Positions 44,359-52,694 of a stretch of DNA of 64,000 nt are shown here, in pieces. This stretch comes from Comamonas testosteroni TK102. Lineage in GTDB: Bacteria > Pseudomonadota > Gammaproteobacteria > Burkholderiales > Burkholderiaceae_C. The notes under the pieces were generated by a model. The model saw nothing but the letters and a program-made list of their open reading frames with translations, was not told the DNA's origin and searched no databases. Where the stretch lies: NCBI RefSeq assembly GCF_000739375.1, contig NZ_CP006704.1:1488001-1552000 (forward strand), read 5' to 3'. A program made the position numbers and the translations under genes. How positions within the stretch are numbered: the first letter of the stretch is position 1; each line of letters opens with the position of its first letter.

Positions 44359-44661
44359 ATGAATAAACCAGCCAGTTTGAGAGACGCCATGCCGGAAACG
44401 GCGGATTGGGTGGACCAAAAGCGTGTGGAGTGGGGCCGGGACTATGTGGACCAGTGCATCCGCCGCGCACTCAAGGGCGAGCCCGGATGGTTCTATGCCA
44501 TCGAGAACGGCAAGGTGCTTGGCACGCCGTGGCCTGTGGATGCAGTTGGTGCGGTGATTGATGGCGGCAAGCGCACGGTCGCACAGATTCAGCAGGCAGC
44601 CATCTTGCTGGGGGCCAGCTTTGCCGGGTTCATGCGTGAGCCCGTGAAGGGAGGCAACTGA
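44359..44661 (+). CDS. phage protein of unknown function
   Basis: 100 aa from ATG 44359, with GGGGAG upstream; the frame continues upstream through the repeat cluster but this is unlikely to be translated. SLRDAMPETADWVDQKRVEWGRDYVDQCIRRALKGEPGWFYAIENGKVLGTPWP is a pattern repeatedly seen between replication and packaging genes of beta-proteobacterial phages. Function unknown; ends at the start codon of the next gene. Confidence 0.65.
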   Translation: MNKPASLRDAMPETADWVDQKRVEWGRDYVDQCIRRALKGEPGWFYAIENGKVLGTPWPVDAVGAVIDGGKRTVAQIQQAAILLGASFAGFMREPVKGGN

Positions 44662-45095
44662 TGGCGCGTATCGAGCACATCAAGCGCAGGCTGGATAACT
44701 GGGCGCTGTGGAAAGCTCGGCTCAACAGCACCGGGCTGGGCTTTCATTCGGTGAATGTGCTGGCTGTGGATGTGTGGAGCCGCAACAGCTACAACGGCAG
44801 CATGATCCCGCACATCGACCAGGAAGGCGAAGAGACTGACCAGGCGGTGGAGGCGTTGAAGCCAGGAAAGATCCACCTGTATCAGACGCTTCATGCCTAC
44901 TATCTGCAGGATCTGGGCGTGCAGCTGATCGCCCGCAGCACAGGCAAAAGCCCTAGCACCATTCACGCGCACTTCGACCAGGCAGACCACTTCATTGCTG
45001 GCTGGTTGCAGGAGCAGGCCAGGATGAGGGAAGAGAAGGAGGCACTGGCCCGTGGCCGCGAGTACATGGCAAAGCAGGGGAGTTTGACACCATAG
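44661..45095 (+). CDS. putative late transcription regulator (RinA/ArpU/Q-like)
   Basis: 144 aa. The C-terminal half (LHAYYLQDLGVQLIARSTGKSPSTIHAHFDQADHFIAGWL) reads like a sigma-factor region-4-type helix-turn-helix, as in RinA/ArpU proteins. Its location, the last gene before the HNH-terminase late block and directly before a terminator, is where phages keep the late activator or antiterminator. Role inferred from place and fold only. Confidence 0.55.
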   Translation: MARIEHIKRRLDNWALWKARLNSTGLGFHSVNVLAVDVWSRNSYNGSMIPHIDQEGEETDQAVEALKPGKIHLYQTLHAYYLQDLGVQLIARSTGKSPSTIHAHFDQADHFIAGWLQEQARMREEKEALARGREYMAKQGSLTP

Positions 45096-45165
45096 AGAGT
45101 TGCGCTACATTTCAGGCAAGCTAGTGCTCAGTGACCCGAACCACTGAACGCATGCCCCGATAACC

Positions 45166-45196
45166 CCGCCAGTTTGTGCTGTGCGGGGTTTTCTTT
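45166..45196 (+). terminator. intrinsic terminator at the head of the late region
   Basis: AACCCCGC pairs with GCGGGGTT around a 13-nt loop, followed by TTCTTTTG. It separates the early rightward transcript from the late genes. The remaining gene-free part of 45096-45443 holds only short dyads (CTAGAGCGCTAG, GTGTC/GACAC); a late promoter should be here but is not evident. Confidence 0.8.
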
Positions 45197-45443
45197 TGGG
45201 TGCGCTTGAGCCGGAATCCTCAAGCCCCAATAGCTCGCTGAGGTACGAGCAATAAAAACCAACTGGCACCACAGAGGTGGAGCAATGCCGGGCCTTCCCA
45301 TTACCGCGATGCCTAGAGCGCTAGGGGCCGTGTGTCTGGGTGAACGACACAGCATTTGAGGTTGGCACTTGAATGCGAGACCACTCAACGGTTGCGCCAT
45401 CAACGCTGGAGCCGTAACCAGCAAATATTCAGGAGACATCACC

Positions 45444-45818
45444 GTGCCGTCAGCTGCCCCGCGCCCTTGCTCTCATCCTGGCTGTGGCGTGCTGGTCCGC
45501 GATGGCACGGGCCGATGTCCAAAGCACCCGAAGCAGTCGTGGACCAAGAAGCCCACCGCTGCCAAGCGCATCACGGGCAGGCCTCTGCAGCGTCTACGCG
45601 CCGAACTGTTTGCGCGCGAGCCGCTGTGCCGTGAGTGTCGGCGCAATGGCGTGGTCAAGCTGGCGACCCAGCGCGATCACATCCAGTCCCTGGAAGAGGG
45701 CGGCACCGACACCGAGGACAACGTGCAGCCCCTGTGTGACGACTGCCACGACATCAAGTCCAAGGCCGAGCGGGCGCGCGGCGTCAAACGGTCATGGGCC
45801 GGATATCGAGGCGAATGA
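45444..45818 (+). CDS. HNH endonuclease
   Basis: 124 aa from GTG 45444, preceded by AGGAG. CSHPGCGVLVRDGTGRCPKH may bind zinc; the HNH core is CRECRRNGVVKLATQRDHIQSLEEGGTDTEDNVQPLCDDCHDIKSKAE with the paired cysteines and catalytic histidine. HNH proteins beside the terminase take part in cos cleavage and packaging in HK97-type phages. Confidence 0.9.
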   Translation: MPSAAPRPCSHPGCGVLVRDGTGRCPKHPKQSWTKKPTAAKRITGRPLQRLRAELFAREPLCRECRRNGVVKLATQRDHIQSLEEGGTDTEDNVQPLCDDCHDIKSKAERARGVKRSWAGYRGE

Positions 45819-45954
45819 GAGGGATTCTCATTTGAAAACGCGGGCAGGGGGAGGGGGGTGAAAAAAGTTCACCTCGACCCGACCGGAAACCGAGCCCCCA
45901 GACGAACTTTTATGGGAATCAATAACTACCCCCCGGGGGTTTAGTGGAGTAGTC
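45819..45954. other. candidate cos region
   Basis: This 136-bp gap between the HNH nuclease and terminase genes includes a G-run (45848-45860) and the palindrome CCCCCGGGGG (45930-45939). The position agrees with cos in phages that carry an HNH protein before terS, but no cos sequence can be proven from one genome. Confidence 0.3.
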
Positions 45955-46443
45955 ATGGCAGATAACGCTGACGAGTTCGCGGTCCAGCCCCCAGCTGTAG
46001 GTGCTGGGTTCGTGGCTGGCCAGCCAGGAAAAATCGAATCTCCTGCTGCGCCGGAGCTGATCAGGCTCAGCGAGGACGAGCAGCAGCTTTACGAGTACAT
46101 CTGCGAGTCGCTCCGCCGTGCCGGCATCGAGCACCTGACCGCAGGACTTCCCATCGCGGTCATTGTTCGCACCTTCGCCAACTGGCTGAAAGCCTGTGCG
46201 CTGTGTGAAGAGAAGGGCAGGACCCAGACCTCGAAGACTGGATGGGTGACAGAGATGCCCTGGGCCAAGGATGAGGCCCGCTTGAAAATGGAGCTAGGCC
46301 AGTGGCTACCCAAGGCATGTTTGACAATCCCGTCGCTGGCGCGCGTGCGCAAGGACGTGGGGCCGGGAGTGCAGCAGGACGATCTGTTCGGCGCGCTCGT
46401 AAGCCACGCTACCAGCTTACCCGGCGACAAGTCGATGCACTGA
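45955..46443 (+). CDS. terminase small subunit (P27 family)
   Basis: 162 aa. LSEDEQQLYEYICESLRRAGIEHLTAGLPIAVIVRTFANWLKACALCEEKGRTQ and the C-terminal LTIPSLARVRKD match P27-type small terminases, which recognise the packaging site. GGAG lies five bases before ATG 45955. The 3' part overlaps the large-subunit reading frame. Confidence 0.82.
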   Translation: MADNADEFAVQPPAVGAGFVAGQPGKIESPAAPELIRLSEDEQQLYEYICESLRRAGIEHLTAGLPIAVIVRTFANWLKACALCEEKGRTQTSKTGWVTEMPWAKDEARLKMELGQWLPKACLTIPSLARVRKDVGPGVQQDDLFGALVSHATSLPGDKSMH

Positions 46444-48149
46444 TCCCGGAGCAGTTGCAGCAGTTTGATGTTGAGTACGGATTGCCCGTTCTGCGCAATG
46501 AAATCCCGACAGGTAAGTTCACTTACTTGGCAGTGTTGAGGCATTACCGTGACCTGAAAGAAGGAGGTGCGCGCGGTCTGGTTTTTCGCCCAGATTTTGG
46601 TTGGCATGCCGTTGAGTACATCGAGAAGTTCTTTGTTCATATCAAAGGGCCATTGGCGGGCAAGCCCATCCTGTTGGACCCATGGCAGAAGTTCTGGACG
46701 GCGGTGTTGTATGGCTGGCGTCGCGAAGGAACTCTGCTGCGCAGGTTCACGCGGGCCTATGAGGAGGTGGCACGAAAGAATGGCAAGAGCACATGGAAGG
46801 GGCCGCAGGGGGCTTACCTGTTCTCGATGGCGGGCCAGGGTGGCGCAGAGGTTTATGCAGTAGCAACCACCCGCGCACAGGCCATGACTGTGTTCAAGCC
46901 TGCGTTCGACAACATCAAACGCTGGTGCCGTCGCAGTCCTGGTGCGAAGCGATCCTTCAAGGTCTTCGAGGGCCTGAACCAAGAGAAGGTGCAGTGCGGC
47001 GACAGCAATGTCTTCGCCCCCTTGCCAGCGAACGCCGAGCACCTGGACGGCCTGAACCCTTACGCCATCCTGTACGACGAGCTGCACGCTGCGGCCACGC
47101 GCGAGGTTTGGGACGTGATGGAGTCCGCTCTTGGCGCCCGGGAAGATCCTCTGCTGTCGGCTATCACCACGGCAGGGTTCATCCTCAACGGCATCTGCGT
47201 GGAGATCCGCACCTACCTGGTGGGAGTGCTGGAGGGCCGGCGGCTGGACGACTCCATGTTCGGCTACATCTACACGCTGGACGCGGGAGACGACTACTAC
47301 GACGAGCGTAACTGGCCGAAGGCGAATCCAGGTCTGGGCCGCAGCAAGATGTGGGACTACATGCGCACGCAGGCCCGCAAGGCCAAGGCGCTGCCTGGTG
47401 CCCGCGCCAACTTCCTGACCAAAGACCTGAACATCTGGTGCAACAACGCCGAAGGCTGGTTTGACATCCAGGTCTGGGACAAGGGCGGCAAGCCATTCAA
47501 CCGCGACATGCTCAAGGGCCGGCGCTGCTTTGGCGGCTTGGACCTGGCTAGCGTGCGCGACCTGACTGCATTCGTGCTTGTGTTCCCGCCACTCGAAGGC
47601 GAAACCACGGTGCACATCCTGGCGTGGTTCTGGGTTCCAGAGTCCAAGCTGGAGCATGAAGAGGAGGACGAGGCTGCGTACAAGCAGTGGGCCGAAGAAG
47701 GCTGGCTCACTGTGACGCCCGGCAACGTCACCGACTACGACGCGGTGCATGACGTGGTTGTGCAGGCCGGCAAGGACTACGACATCGAGCAACTGGGCTT
47801 TGACGACTGGAACGCCCAGCAGCTGGTCAACGATCTGCTGGCCGAAGACCTCCCCATGGTCAACATCCCGCAGAACACGGGCGGCATGGGGCCCGGTAGC
47901 AAAGAGCTGGAGCGCTTGGTCTATGGCGGCCTGCTCGCCCATGGCGGCAATCCGGTGCTGCGCTACTGCGCGGGCAACGTGTCGCTGCTGTTCGATACCA
48001 ATGGCAACTACCGGCCCAACAAAAAGGCCAGCAAGGAAAACGGCCGCATTGACGGCATCGTGGCCGCAGTGATGGCCCTGGGGCGTATGGCTGCACCCGA
48101 CGACAGCGGGGACGAGGACGGCTTCTTCTCCAGCCCAACAACGAAATGA
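46317..48149 (+). CDS. terminase large subunit
   Basis: 610 aa from ATG 46317, which lies within the small-subunit gene (127-bp overlap); a GTG at 46302 and a TTG near 46455 are alternative starts, so the true N-terminus is uncertain. The packaging ATPase has RKNGKST as its unusual P-loop (after FTRAYEEVA) and ILYDELHAA as Walker B. The C-terminal RNase H-like nuclease has GLDLASVRDLTAF and the acidic GFDDWNAQQLVNDLL. It cuts and pumps DNA into proheads. Confidence 0.92.
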   Translation: MFDNPVAGARAQGRGAGSAAGRSVRRARKPRYQLTRRQVDALIPEQLQQFDVEYGLPVLRNEIPTGKFTYLAVLRHYRDLKEGGARGLVFRPDFGWHAVEYIEKFFVHIKGPLAGKPILLDPWQKFWTAVLYGWRREGTLLRRFTRAYEEVARKNGKSTWKGPQGAYLFSMAGQGGAEVYAVATTRAQAMTVFKPAFDNIKRWCRRSPGAKRSFKVFEGLNQEKVQCGDSNVFAPLPANAEHLDGLNPYAILYDELHAAATREVWDVMESALGAREDPLLSAITTAGFILNGICVEIRTYLVGVLEGRRLDDSMFGYIYTLDAGDDYYDERNWPKANPGLGRSKMWDYMRTQARKAKALPGARANFLTKDLNIWCNNAEGWFDIQVWDKGGKPFNRDMLKGRRCFGGLDLASVRDLTAFVLVFPPLEGETTVHILAWFWVPESKLEHEEEDEAAYKQWAEEGWLTVTPGNVTDYDAVHDVVVQAGKDYDIEQLGFDDWNAQQLVNDLLAEDLPMVNIPQNTGGMGPGSKELERLVYGGLLAHGGNPVLRYCAGNVSLLFDTNGNYRPNKKASKENGRIDGIVAAVMALGRMAAPDDSGDEDGFFSSPTTK

Positions 48150-48156
48150 GCGATCA

Positions 48157-49452
48157 ATGAAATCACAACTGCATCAGCGGCGGCATGGCCGCGTTCGCGC
48201 TGCTGTCGATGCGCTGCTGGGCAAGTCCGTGAGCATCAGCGACGCACCAGGCACGGCGGCCATCTTCGGCGTGGATCTCGATACGGGCATGACAGTCAGC
48301 CCGCGCACGATGCTGCAGCTCTCGGCTGTCTGGTCGTGCGTGCGGCTGATTGCGGAGACGATTGCCACGCTGCCACTCAGCATCTATGAGAAGGACAGCA
48401 AGGGTAAGCGTGTCGCTCCTCAGCATCCGCTGCACCTGATCGTCCACGACATGCCGAACCCGGATGCGACGGCTGCCGTATTCTGGGAAGCCATGGTGGC
48501 CGCCATGCTGCTGCGCGGTGCTGGCCGGGCCGAGCGCCTGGAGTTCAACGGCCGCCTGGTCGGCCTGGTGTACCTTGACCCAGACCGCCTGGCGCCAAAC
48601 AGAAAGGATGGCAGCGTCGTGACCGAATGGCGCTACAGGGATAAGTGGAATCGGCAGCGGCTGATTCCTGCCAGCAAGGTGTGGACGGTTCCCGGCTTCT
48701 CGCTGGATGGTGAGAACGGTGTCAGCGTCGTGCAGTACGGCTCTGCAGTGTTCGGTCAGGCGGGTGCTGCAGAGCGCGCGGCAGGACGGGCGTTCCGCAA
48801 CGGTGCCCTGCAGAACCTCTACTACTCCTTCAAGGATTGGCTCAAAGAAGATCGGCGCAAGGAATTCCGCGAGAACGTAATGGGCCTGATCGACCAGGGC
48901 ATGACACCTCTGCTGGAAGGCGGCATCGAAGCCAAGACACTGAGCATCAATCCCAAAGATGTGCAGTTGCTGGAGTCCAGGGGCTGGAGTGTTGAGGAAA
49001 TCTGTCGCTGGTTCCGCGTGCCGCCCTGGATGGTCGGTCATACCGAAAAGACTACCAGTTGGGGCAGCGGCATCGAGCAGCAAATGATTGCCTTCCTGGT
49101 CTTCACGCTGGCGCCCTGGTTGCGCCGCATTGAACAGTCGATCAGCAAGGACCTACTCAACCCCGCTGAGCGCTTGCGCTACTACGCCAAGTTTGCCGTG
49201 GAGGGTCTGCTGCGCGGCGACAGTGCGGCGCGTGCTGCCTTCTACACGGCCATGGTCAACAACGGCATCCTCACCCGCGATGAGGTCCGGGCGCTGGAGG
49301 ACCGTGAACCGATGGGCGGCAACGCCGCCGTGCTGACCGTGCAGTCAGCCATGACGACCCTGGACGGCCTCGGCCAAGTCAACCCTGATGCGCAGGCGGT
49401 TGCGCTGTTACGGCAGCTGCTGGCTGCTGAACCTGAGCCCCTGAAAGGCTAA
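48157..49452 (+). CDS. HK97-family portal protein
   Basis: 431 aa. SPRTMLQLSAVWSCVRLIAETIATLPLSIYEKD and the C-terminal HTEKTTSWGSGIEQQMIAFLVFTLAPWLRRIEQSISKDLL are classic HK97 portal sequences. It forms the dodecameric ring through which DNA enters the head. It lies 7 bp after the terminase gene. Confidence 0.95.
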   Translation: MKSQLHQRRHGRVRAAVDALLGKSVSISDAPGTAAIFGVDLDTGMTVSPRTMLQLSAVWSCVRLIAETIATLPLSIYEKDSKGKRVAPQHPLHLIVHDMPNPDATAAVFWEAMVAAMLLRGAGRAERLEFNGRLVGLVYLDPDRLAPNRKDGSVVTEWRYRDKWNRQRLIPASKVWTVPGFSLDGENGVSVVQYGSAVFGQAGAAERAAGRAFRNGALQNLYYSFKDWLKEDRRKEFRENVMGLIDQGMTPLLEGGIEAKTLSINPKDVQLLESRGWSVEEICRWFRVPPWMVGHTEKTTSWGSGIEQQMIAFLVFTLAPWLRRIEQSISKDLLNPAERLRYYAKFAVEGLLRGDSAARAAFYTAMVNNGILTRDEVRALEDREPMGGNAAVLTVQSAMTTLDGLGQVNPDAQAVALLRQLLAAEPEPLKG

Positions 49453-49457
49453 ACACC

Positions 49458-50336
49458 ATGAGCATGAAATCCCTTCCGGGCGCCCCAACGGGCCGCCCGA
49501 GCGCCGGCGTGCGCAGCGAAATCCTTCCCCGTGCGTTCGATCGTTGGAATCCTGGCGTGCAGGCTGCGGTTGATGAAGGTGAGGATCGCAGCATCAGCAT
49601 CTATGACGTCATCGGCTACGACTACTGGACGGGCGATGGCGTGACGGCACGGCGAATCGCTGGGGCGCTTCGCTCCCTTGGTGCCGGCCCTGTCACCGTG
49701 AACGTCAACAGCCCCGGCGGCGATGTCTTCGAGGGCTTGGCCATCTACAACCTGCTGCGCGAGCACCAGGGCGAAGTGACGGTCAAAGTGCTGGGCCTGG
49801 CCGCTTCGGCCGCCAGCATCATCGCCATGGCCGGCGACACGGTGCAGATTGCGCGGGCCGGCTTCTTCATGGTGCACAACGTCTGGACCGTCGCGGCAGG
49901 CAATCGCAACGATTACCGCGAGCTGGCAGACTGGCTGGAGCCATTCGATTCGGCTCTGGCTGATATCTACTCGGCGCGCACCGGCGCTGACGTCAAAGCC
50001 ATGGGCAAGCTCATGGACGCGGAGTCCTGGATCGGTGGCAGCAGCGCCATAGACCAGGGCTTTGCTGATGAGCTGCTGCCGTCCGACCAGGTTAGCCAGG
50101 GCGGTGCGAAGGCACAAGCCAATGCTGCCCGCCGGCTGGAGGCGGCCCTGCGGGCCAGCGGCTTGCCTAAGTCCGAGGCCATGCGCCTCATCAGCGAGTT
50201 CAAGTCCGGCGTGGGTGATCCCGCCGGCAGCGGTGAGGGAGATCCCACCGAGCGCGGCTCCCCAACAGCTGCTTTTGCCACCGGTGGAGCGTCCGCACTG
50301 TCGGGCTCTCTTGCCAATTGCTTCGCCTCACTCTGA
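49458..50336 (+). CDS. ClpP-like head maturation protease
   Basis: 292 aa. VNVNSPGGDVFEGLAIYNLL is the ClpP/crotonase-fold strand, Ser in GLAASAASIIAMAGD is the nucleophile, and His in FMVHNVW is the base. It would cleave the scaffolding part of the capsid protein during prohead maturation. The ~75 C-terminal residues form a disordered Gly/Ser/Pro-rich tail. Confidence 0.93.
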   Translation: MSMKSLPGAPTGRPSAGVRSEILPRAFDRWNPGVQAAVDEGEDRSISIYDVIGYDYWTGDGVTARRIAGALRSLGAGPVTVNVNSPGGDVFEGLAIYNLLREHQGEVTVKVLGLAASAASIIAMAGDTVQIARAGFFMVHNVWTVAAGNRNDYRELADWLEPFDSALADIYSARTGADVKAMGKLMDAESWIGGSSAIDQGFADELLPSDQVSQGGAKAQANAARRLEAALRASGLPKSEAMRLISEFKSGVGDPAGSGEGDPTERGSPTAAFATGGASALSGSLANCFASL

Positions 50337-50347
50337 AAGGTACTACC

Positions 50348-51712
50348 GTGAAAAAGTCTCGTTTTATCTCCGTCGCGGTCCTCGCCGCACTCACCGTCGC
50401 ATCTGTGGCAGCTCAGGCTGCTGGCGTGGATGTTCCCGGCTTTATCGCTGCTCACCCCGATGTCTTCGCAGGCCTGTCGATGCTCGGCTTTGCCGGCTCG
50501 GTCAGCGTGGAGCAGGAATACAAGCAGGTCCAGGCGGACCTCAAAAGCGTGGGCGACCAGCTCAAAGCCTACGCGGAAACAACCCAGAAGGAGCTGAAAA
50601 ATCACGGCACCATGACGGCTGAGACCAAGGCCAGCGTGGACAAGATGCTGGTGGAGCAAGGCTCTTTGCAAGCGCGGCTGCAGGCCGCAGAGCAAGCACT
50701 TGCAACGCTGCAAAACGGCGGAAGTGGTTCTGGTCGACCTCAGACCCTGGGCGAGAAGGTCATCAGCAATGAAGCGCTGATTGGCTTCAACCCCAGCCTG
50801 CGCGGCGCTGTCTCGGTCAAGATCGGCTCTATCCACAACGCAGTGTCTGGTGCCCCGGACTCTGCGGGTAGCCTGATTCAGCCCACTCGCGTGCCTGGCA
50901 TCGTTGCCGCGCCGCAGCAGCGACTGTTTGTTCGCGATCTGCTGAACTGGGGTACTACAACGTCGCCTGATATCGAATACGTTCGTGAAACGGGCTTCAC
51001 GAACAATGCCGATGTCGTTGCCGAGAACCCGAGCAATCCGAAGCCACAGTCTGATCTGGCGTTCGAGATGGACTCGGCCAAGGTGGCGACCATCGCTCAC
51101 TGGATCAAGGCTTCCAAGCAGGTCCTGTCTGATGTGCCCATGCTCCAGGCGTATGTCGATGGGCGCCTGATCTACGGCCTGAAGCTGAAAGAAGAGGCTC
51201 AACTGCTCAAGGGCTCTGGCGTCGGCCTGAACATCAATGGCATCTGGACCCAGGCTTCGGCTTACTCCAATCCGGGCGTCGTCGTGCAGGATGAAACCAT
51301 GCTGGACCGTCTGCGCATCGCGATGCTGCAGGCTGAGCTGGCCGAGTACACCGCTGACGGTCTCGTGCTCAACCCCATCGACTGGACCCAGATCGAGCTG
51401 ACCAAGACCAAGGACAACGCCTACCTGTTCGCTACGCCGCATGGTCTGGCCGTGCCTGGTCTGTGGGGTCGCCCTGTGGTCTCTTCGCAGAGCATGACCA
51501 AGAACGATTTCCTGGCCGGTGCGTTTGCACTGGGCGCGCAGGGCTGGGACCGTGAAGACGCGAACGTCTCTGTGAGCAACCAGGACGGCGACAACTTCGT
51601 CAAGAACATGGTCACCATCCTGGCCGAAGAGCGCGTTGGCCTGACGGTCTTCCGTCCTGAGGCATTCGTCAAGGGCGACTTCACGGGCGTCGGTCCCACT
51701 CCCACCCCTTGA
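50348..51712 (+). CDS. major capsid protein (HK97 fold) with a signal-peptide-like leader
   Basis: 454 aa from GTG 50348. Residues ~1-25 (KKSRFISVAVLAALTVASVA, then AQAAG) look like a Sec signal peptide, which is odd for a capsid protein. Residues ~50-125 form a coiled-coil (QVQADLKSVGDQLKAYAETTQKEL), the scaffold or delta domain removed on maturation. The HK97 fold follows: GAPDSAGSLIQPTRVPGIV, LLNWGTTTSPDIEYVRETG, KATIAHWIKASKQVLSD and the E-loop region. Confidence 0.93.
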   Translation: MKKSRFISVAVLAALTVASVAAQAAGVDVPGFIAAHPDVFAGLSMLGFAGSVSVEQEYKQVQADLKSVGDQLKAYAETTQKELKNHGTMTAETKASVDKMLVEQGSLQARLQAAEQALATLQNGGSGSGRPQTLGEKVISNEALIGFNPSLRGAVSVKIGSIHNAVSGAPDSAGSLIQPTRVPGIVAAPQQRLFVRDLLNWGTTTSPDIEYVRETGFTNNADVVAENPSNPKPQSDLAFEMDSAKVATIAHWIKASKQVLSDVPMLQAYVDGRLIYGLKLKEEAQLLKGSGVGLNINGIWTQASAYSNPGVVVQDETMLDRLRIAMLQAELAEYTADGLVLNPIDWTQIELTKTKDNAYLFATPHGLAVPGLWGRPVVSSQSMTKNDFLAGAFALGAQGWDREDANVSVSNQDGDNFVKNMVTILAEERVGLTVFRPEAFVKGDFTGVGPTPTP

Positions 51713-51723
51713 TTGAAGCGGTA

Positions 51724-51749
51724 GAGCAGTGCACACGTGTGCACTGCTC
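51724..51749. promoter_or_regulatory. 26-bp perfect palindrome with CACGTG core, copy 2 (parS-like)
   Basis: The 16-bp sequence GTGCACACGTGTGCAC is extended by GAGCA and TGCTC arms to a 26-bp perfect palindrome between the capsid gene stop and the ribosome-binding site of the next gene. It could also form a hairpin in the late mRNA, but no U-tract follows. Confidence 0.55.
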
Positions 51750-51768
51750 GCAAGTACAGGAGAGTTTC

Positions 51769-52065
51769 ATGAAACAAGTAACTGTGAAGGCCGTGTCGGG
51801 CTTTGAACACAACGGCAGCAAAAAGCCAGGCGATGTGTTTTCTGTCAGCGAAATGCATGCTGCTCAGCTCAAGGCCAAGGGCTTGATCGAGATTGAAGGT
51901 GAGGGCGGCACAGGCGTATCTGCGGATACGCTGAAGCCCGAAGCGCCCGAAGCGCCCGAAGCGCCCGAAGCGCCCGAAGCGCCCGATGCGGCCGATGCAG
52001 CTGAACCTGTCGCCCCGGCTGTCGAGGCCGAGAAGCCTGCAGGCGGCAAGAGGAGCGGTAAGTAA
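51769..52065 (+). CDS. small phage protein with an EAP repeat
   Basis: 98 aa from ATG 51769 with AGGAG upstream. The first ~45 residues (KQVTVKAVSGFEHNGSKKPGDVFSVSEMHAAQLKAKGLIEI) form a small strand-rich domain common next to capsid genes in HK97-like phages (possible head decoration or joining role). The C-terminus is an extended (EAP)5 and Ala/Asp-rich tail with a basic end. Confidence 0.7.
   Translation: MKQVTVKAVSGFEHNGSKKPGDVFSVSEMHAAQLKAKGLIEIEGEGGTGVSADTLKPEAPEAPEAPEAPEAPDAADAAEPVAPAVEAEKPAGGKRSGK
51940..51984 (+). repeat. five perfect 9-bp tandem repeats (GAAGCGCCC)
   Basis: Five identical units encode Glu-Ala-Pro and are followed by a degenerate GATGCGGCC pair. The unit length keeps the frame, so copy number can change without destroying the protein. 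Confidence 0.95.
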
Positions 52066-52424
52066 TGGCCATTGAGCTTGTCACCCTGGGGCAGGCCAAG
52101 GCCCATCTGCGTGTCACGCATGCCCATGAAGACAGCGATATCCAGCTCAAGCTTAATGCCGCTACTCGGATGGCCTTGGCATTCCTGGATCGTGATGTCT
52201 TCTCCACGCAGGCCGAGCTGGACGCTGCTGTAGCTGCGGGTACTGCTCGGCCATGTCCGCTCCTAGCGGCGGATGACGATATGGACATGGTCCGGGCCGG
52301 CATCCTGTTGACGTTGGGCGATCTATTTGCCAACCGCGAAGAGGTCGTGACTGGGACTATCACTTCGCAGTTGCCTACGGGCGCCAAAGCATGTTTGCTG
52401 CCTCTGCGCCGCATGGGAGCTTGA
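52065..52424 (+). CDS. head-tail connector (gp6-like)
   Basis: 119 aa. VTLGQAKAHLRVTHAHEDSDIQLKLNAATRMALAFLDRDVF and a C-terminal helical bundle (DDDMDMVRAGILLTLGDLFANREE) fit the gp6-like connector that docks under the portal. Start overlaps the previous stop (TAATG). Confidence 0.85.
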   Translation: MAIELVTLGQAKAHLRVTHAHEDSDIQLKLNAATRMALAFLDRDVFSTQAELDAAVAAGTARPCPLLAADDDMDMVRAGILLTLGDLFANREEVVTGTITSQLPTGAKACLLPLRRMGA

Positions 52425-52426
52425 TC

Positions 52427-52609
52427 ATGGCTTGTGCTGATTGCGAAGCCCGCCGGCAGTGGATGCTGAAGTGGGGGAAAGAGAGTTTGAATCGTGCGAA
52501 ACAAATCCTCGGCATTGCAGATGCGCCAGCTCCTGCAGAGCCAGCAGCAACTGGTGATGCAGATCCAGGCTCAGACGCAGGCGGTCAATCGCCTGGCCCA
52601 GTCGATTGA
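52427..52609 (+). CDS. small Cys-containing phage protein, overlaps the next gene
   Basis: 60 aa from ATG 52427 with GGGAG upstream. ACADCEARRQWMLKWGKESLNRAKQILGIA holds a C-x2-C pair and a helix; a Pro/Ala/Gly tail follows. It overlaps the next ORF by 116 bp in another frame, so at least one of the two may be untranslated. Confidence 0.5.
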   Translation: MACADCEARRQWMLKWGKESLNRAKQILGIADAPAPAEPAATGDADPGSDAGGQSPGPVD

Positions 52610-52694
52610 GCAACTGGCCGAAGTCATTGCGCTGGACTACGCAGAGCAGGAACTGCCCACCAATGTGGGCCTTGATGGGAGGACGCTCGGATGA
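52494..52694 (+). CDS. small coiled-coil phage protein, overlapping frame
   Basis: 66 aa from GTG 52494 (ATG 52521 possible). Gln/Leu-rich coiled-coil (QLLQSQQQLVMQIQAQTQAV). Its stop overlaps the head-tail adaptor start (ATGA), supporting translation. Function unknown. Confidence 0.5.
   Translation: MRNKSSALQMRQLLQSQQQLVMQIQAQTQAVNRLAQSIEQLAEVIALDYAEQELPTNVGLDGRTLG

Noticed and set aside
43799..44362. ORFs across the GTCCA repeat cluster
   Set aside because: They translate the repeats as Val-His-Pro-rich nonsense and lack start signals.
45128..45442. Leftward ORF in the gap before the HNH gene
   Set aside because: No ribosome-binding site, no recognisable domain, and it would run against the late transcript.
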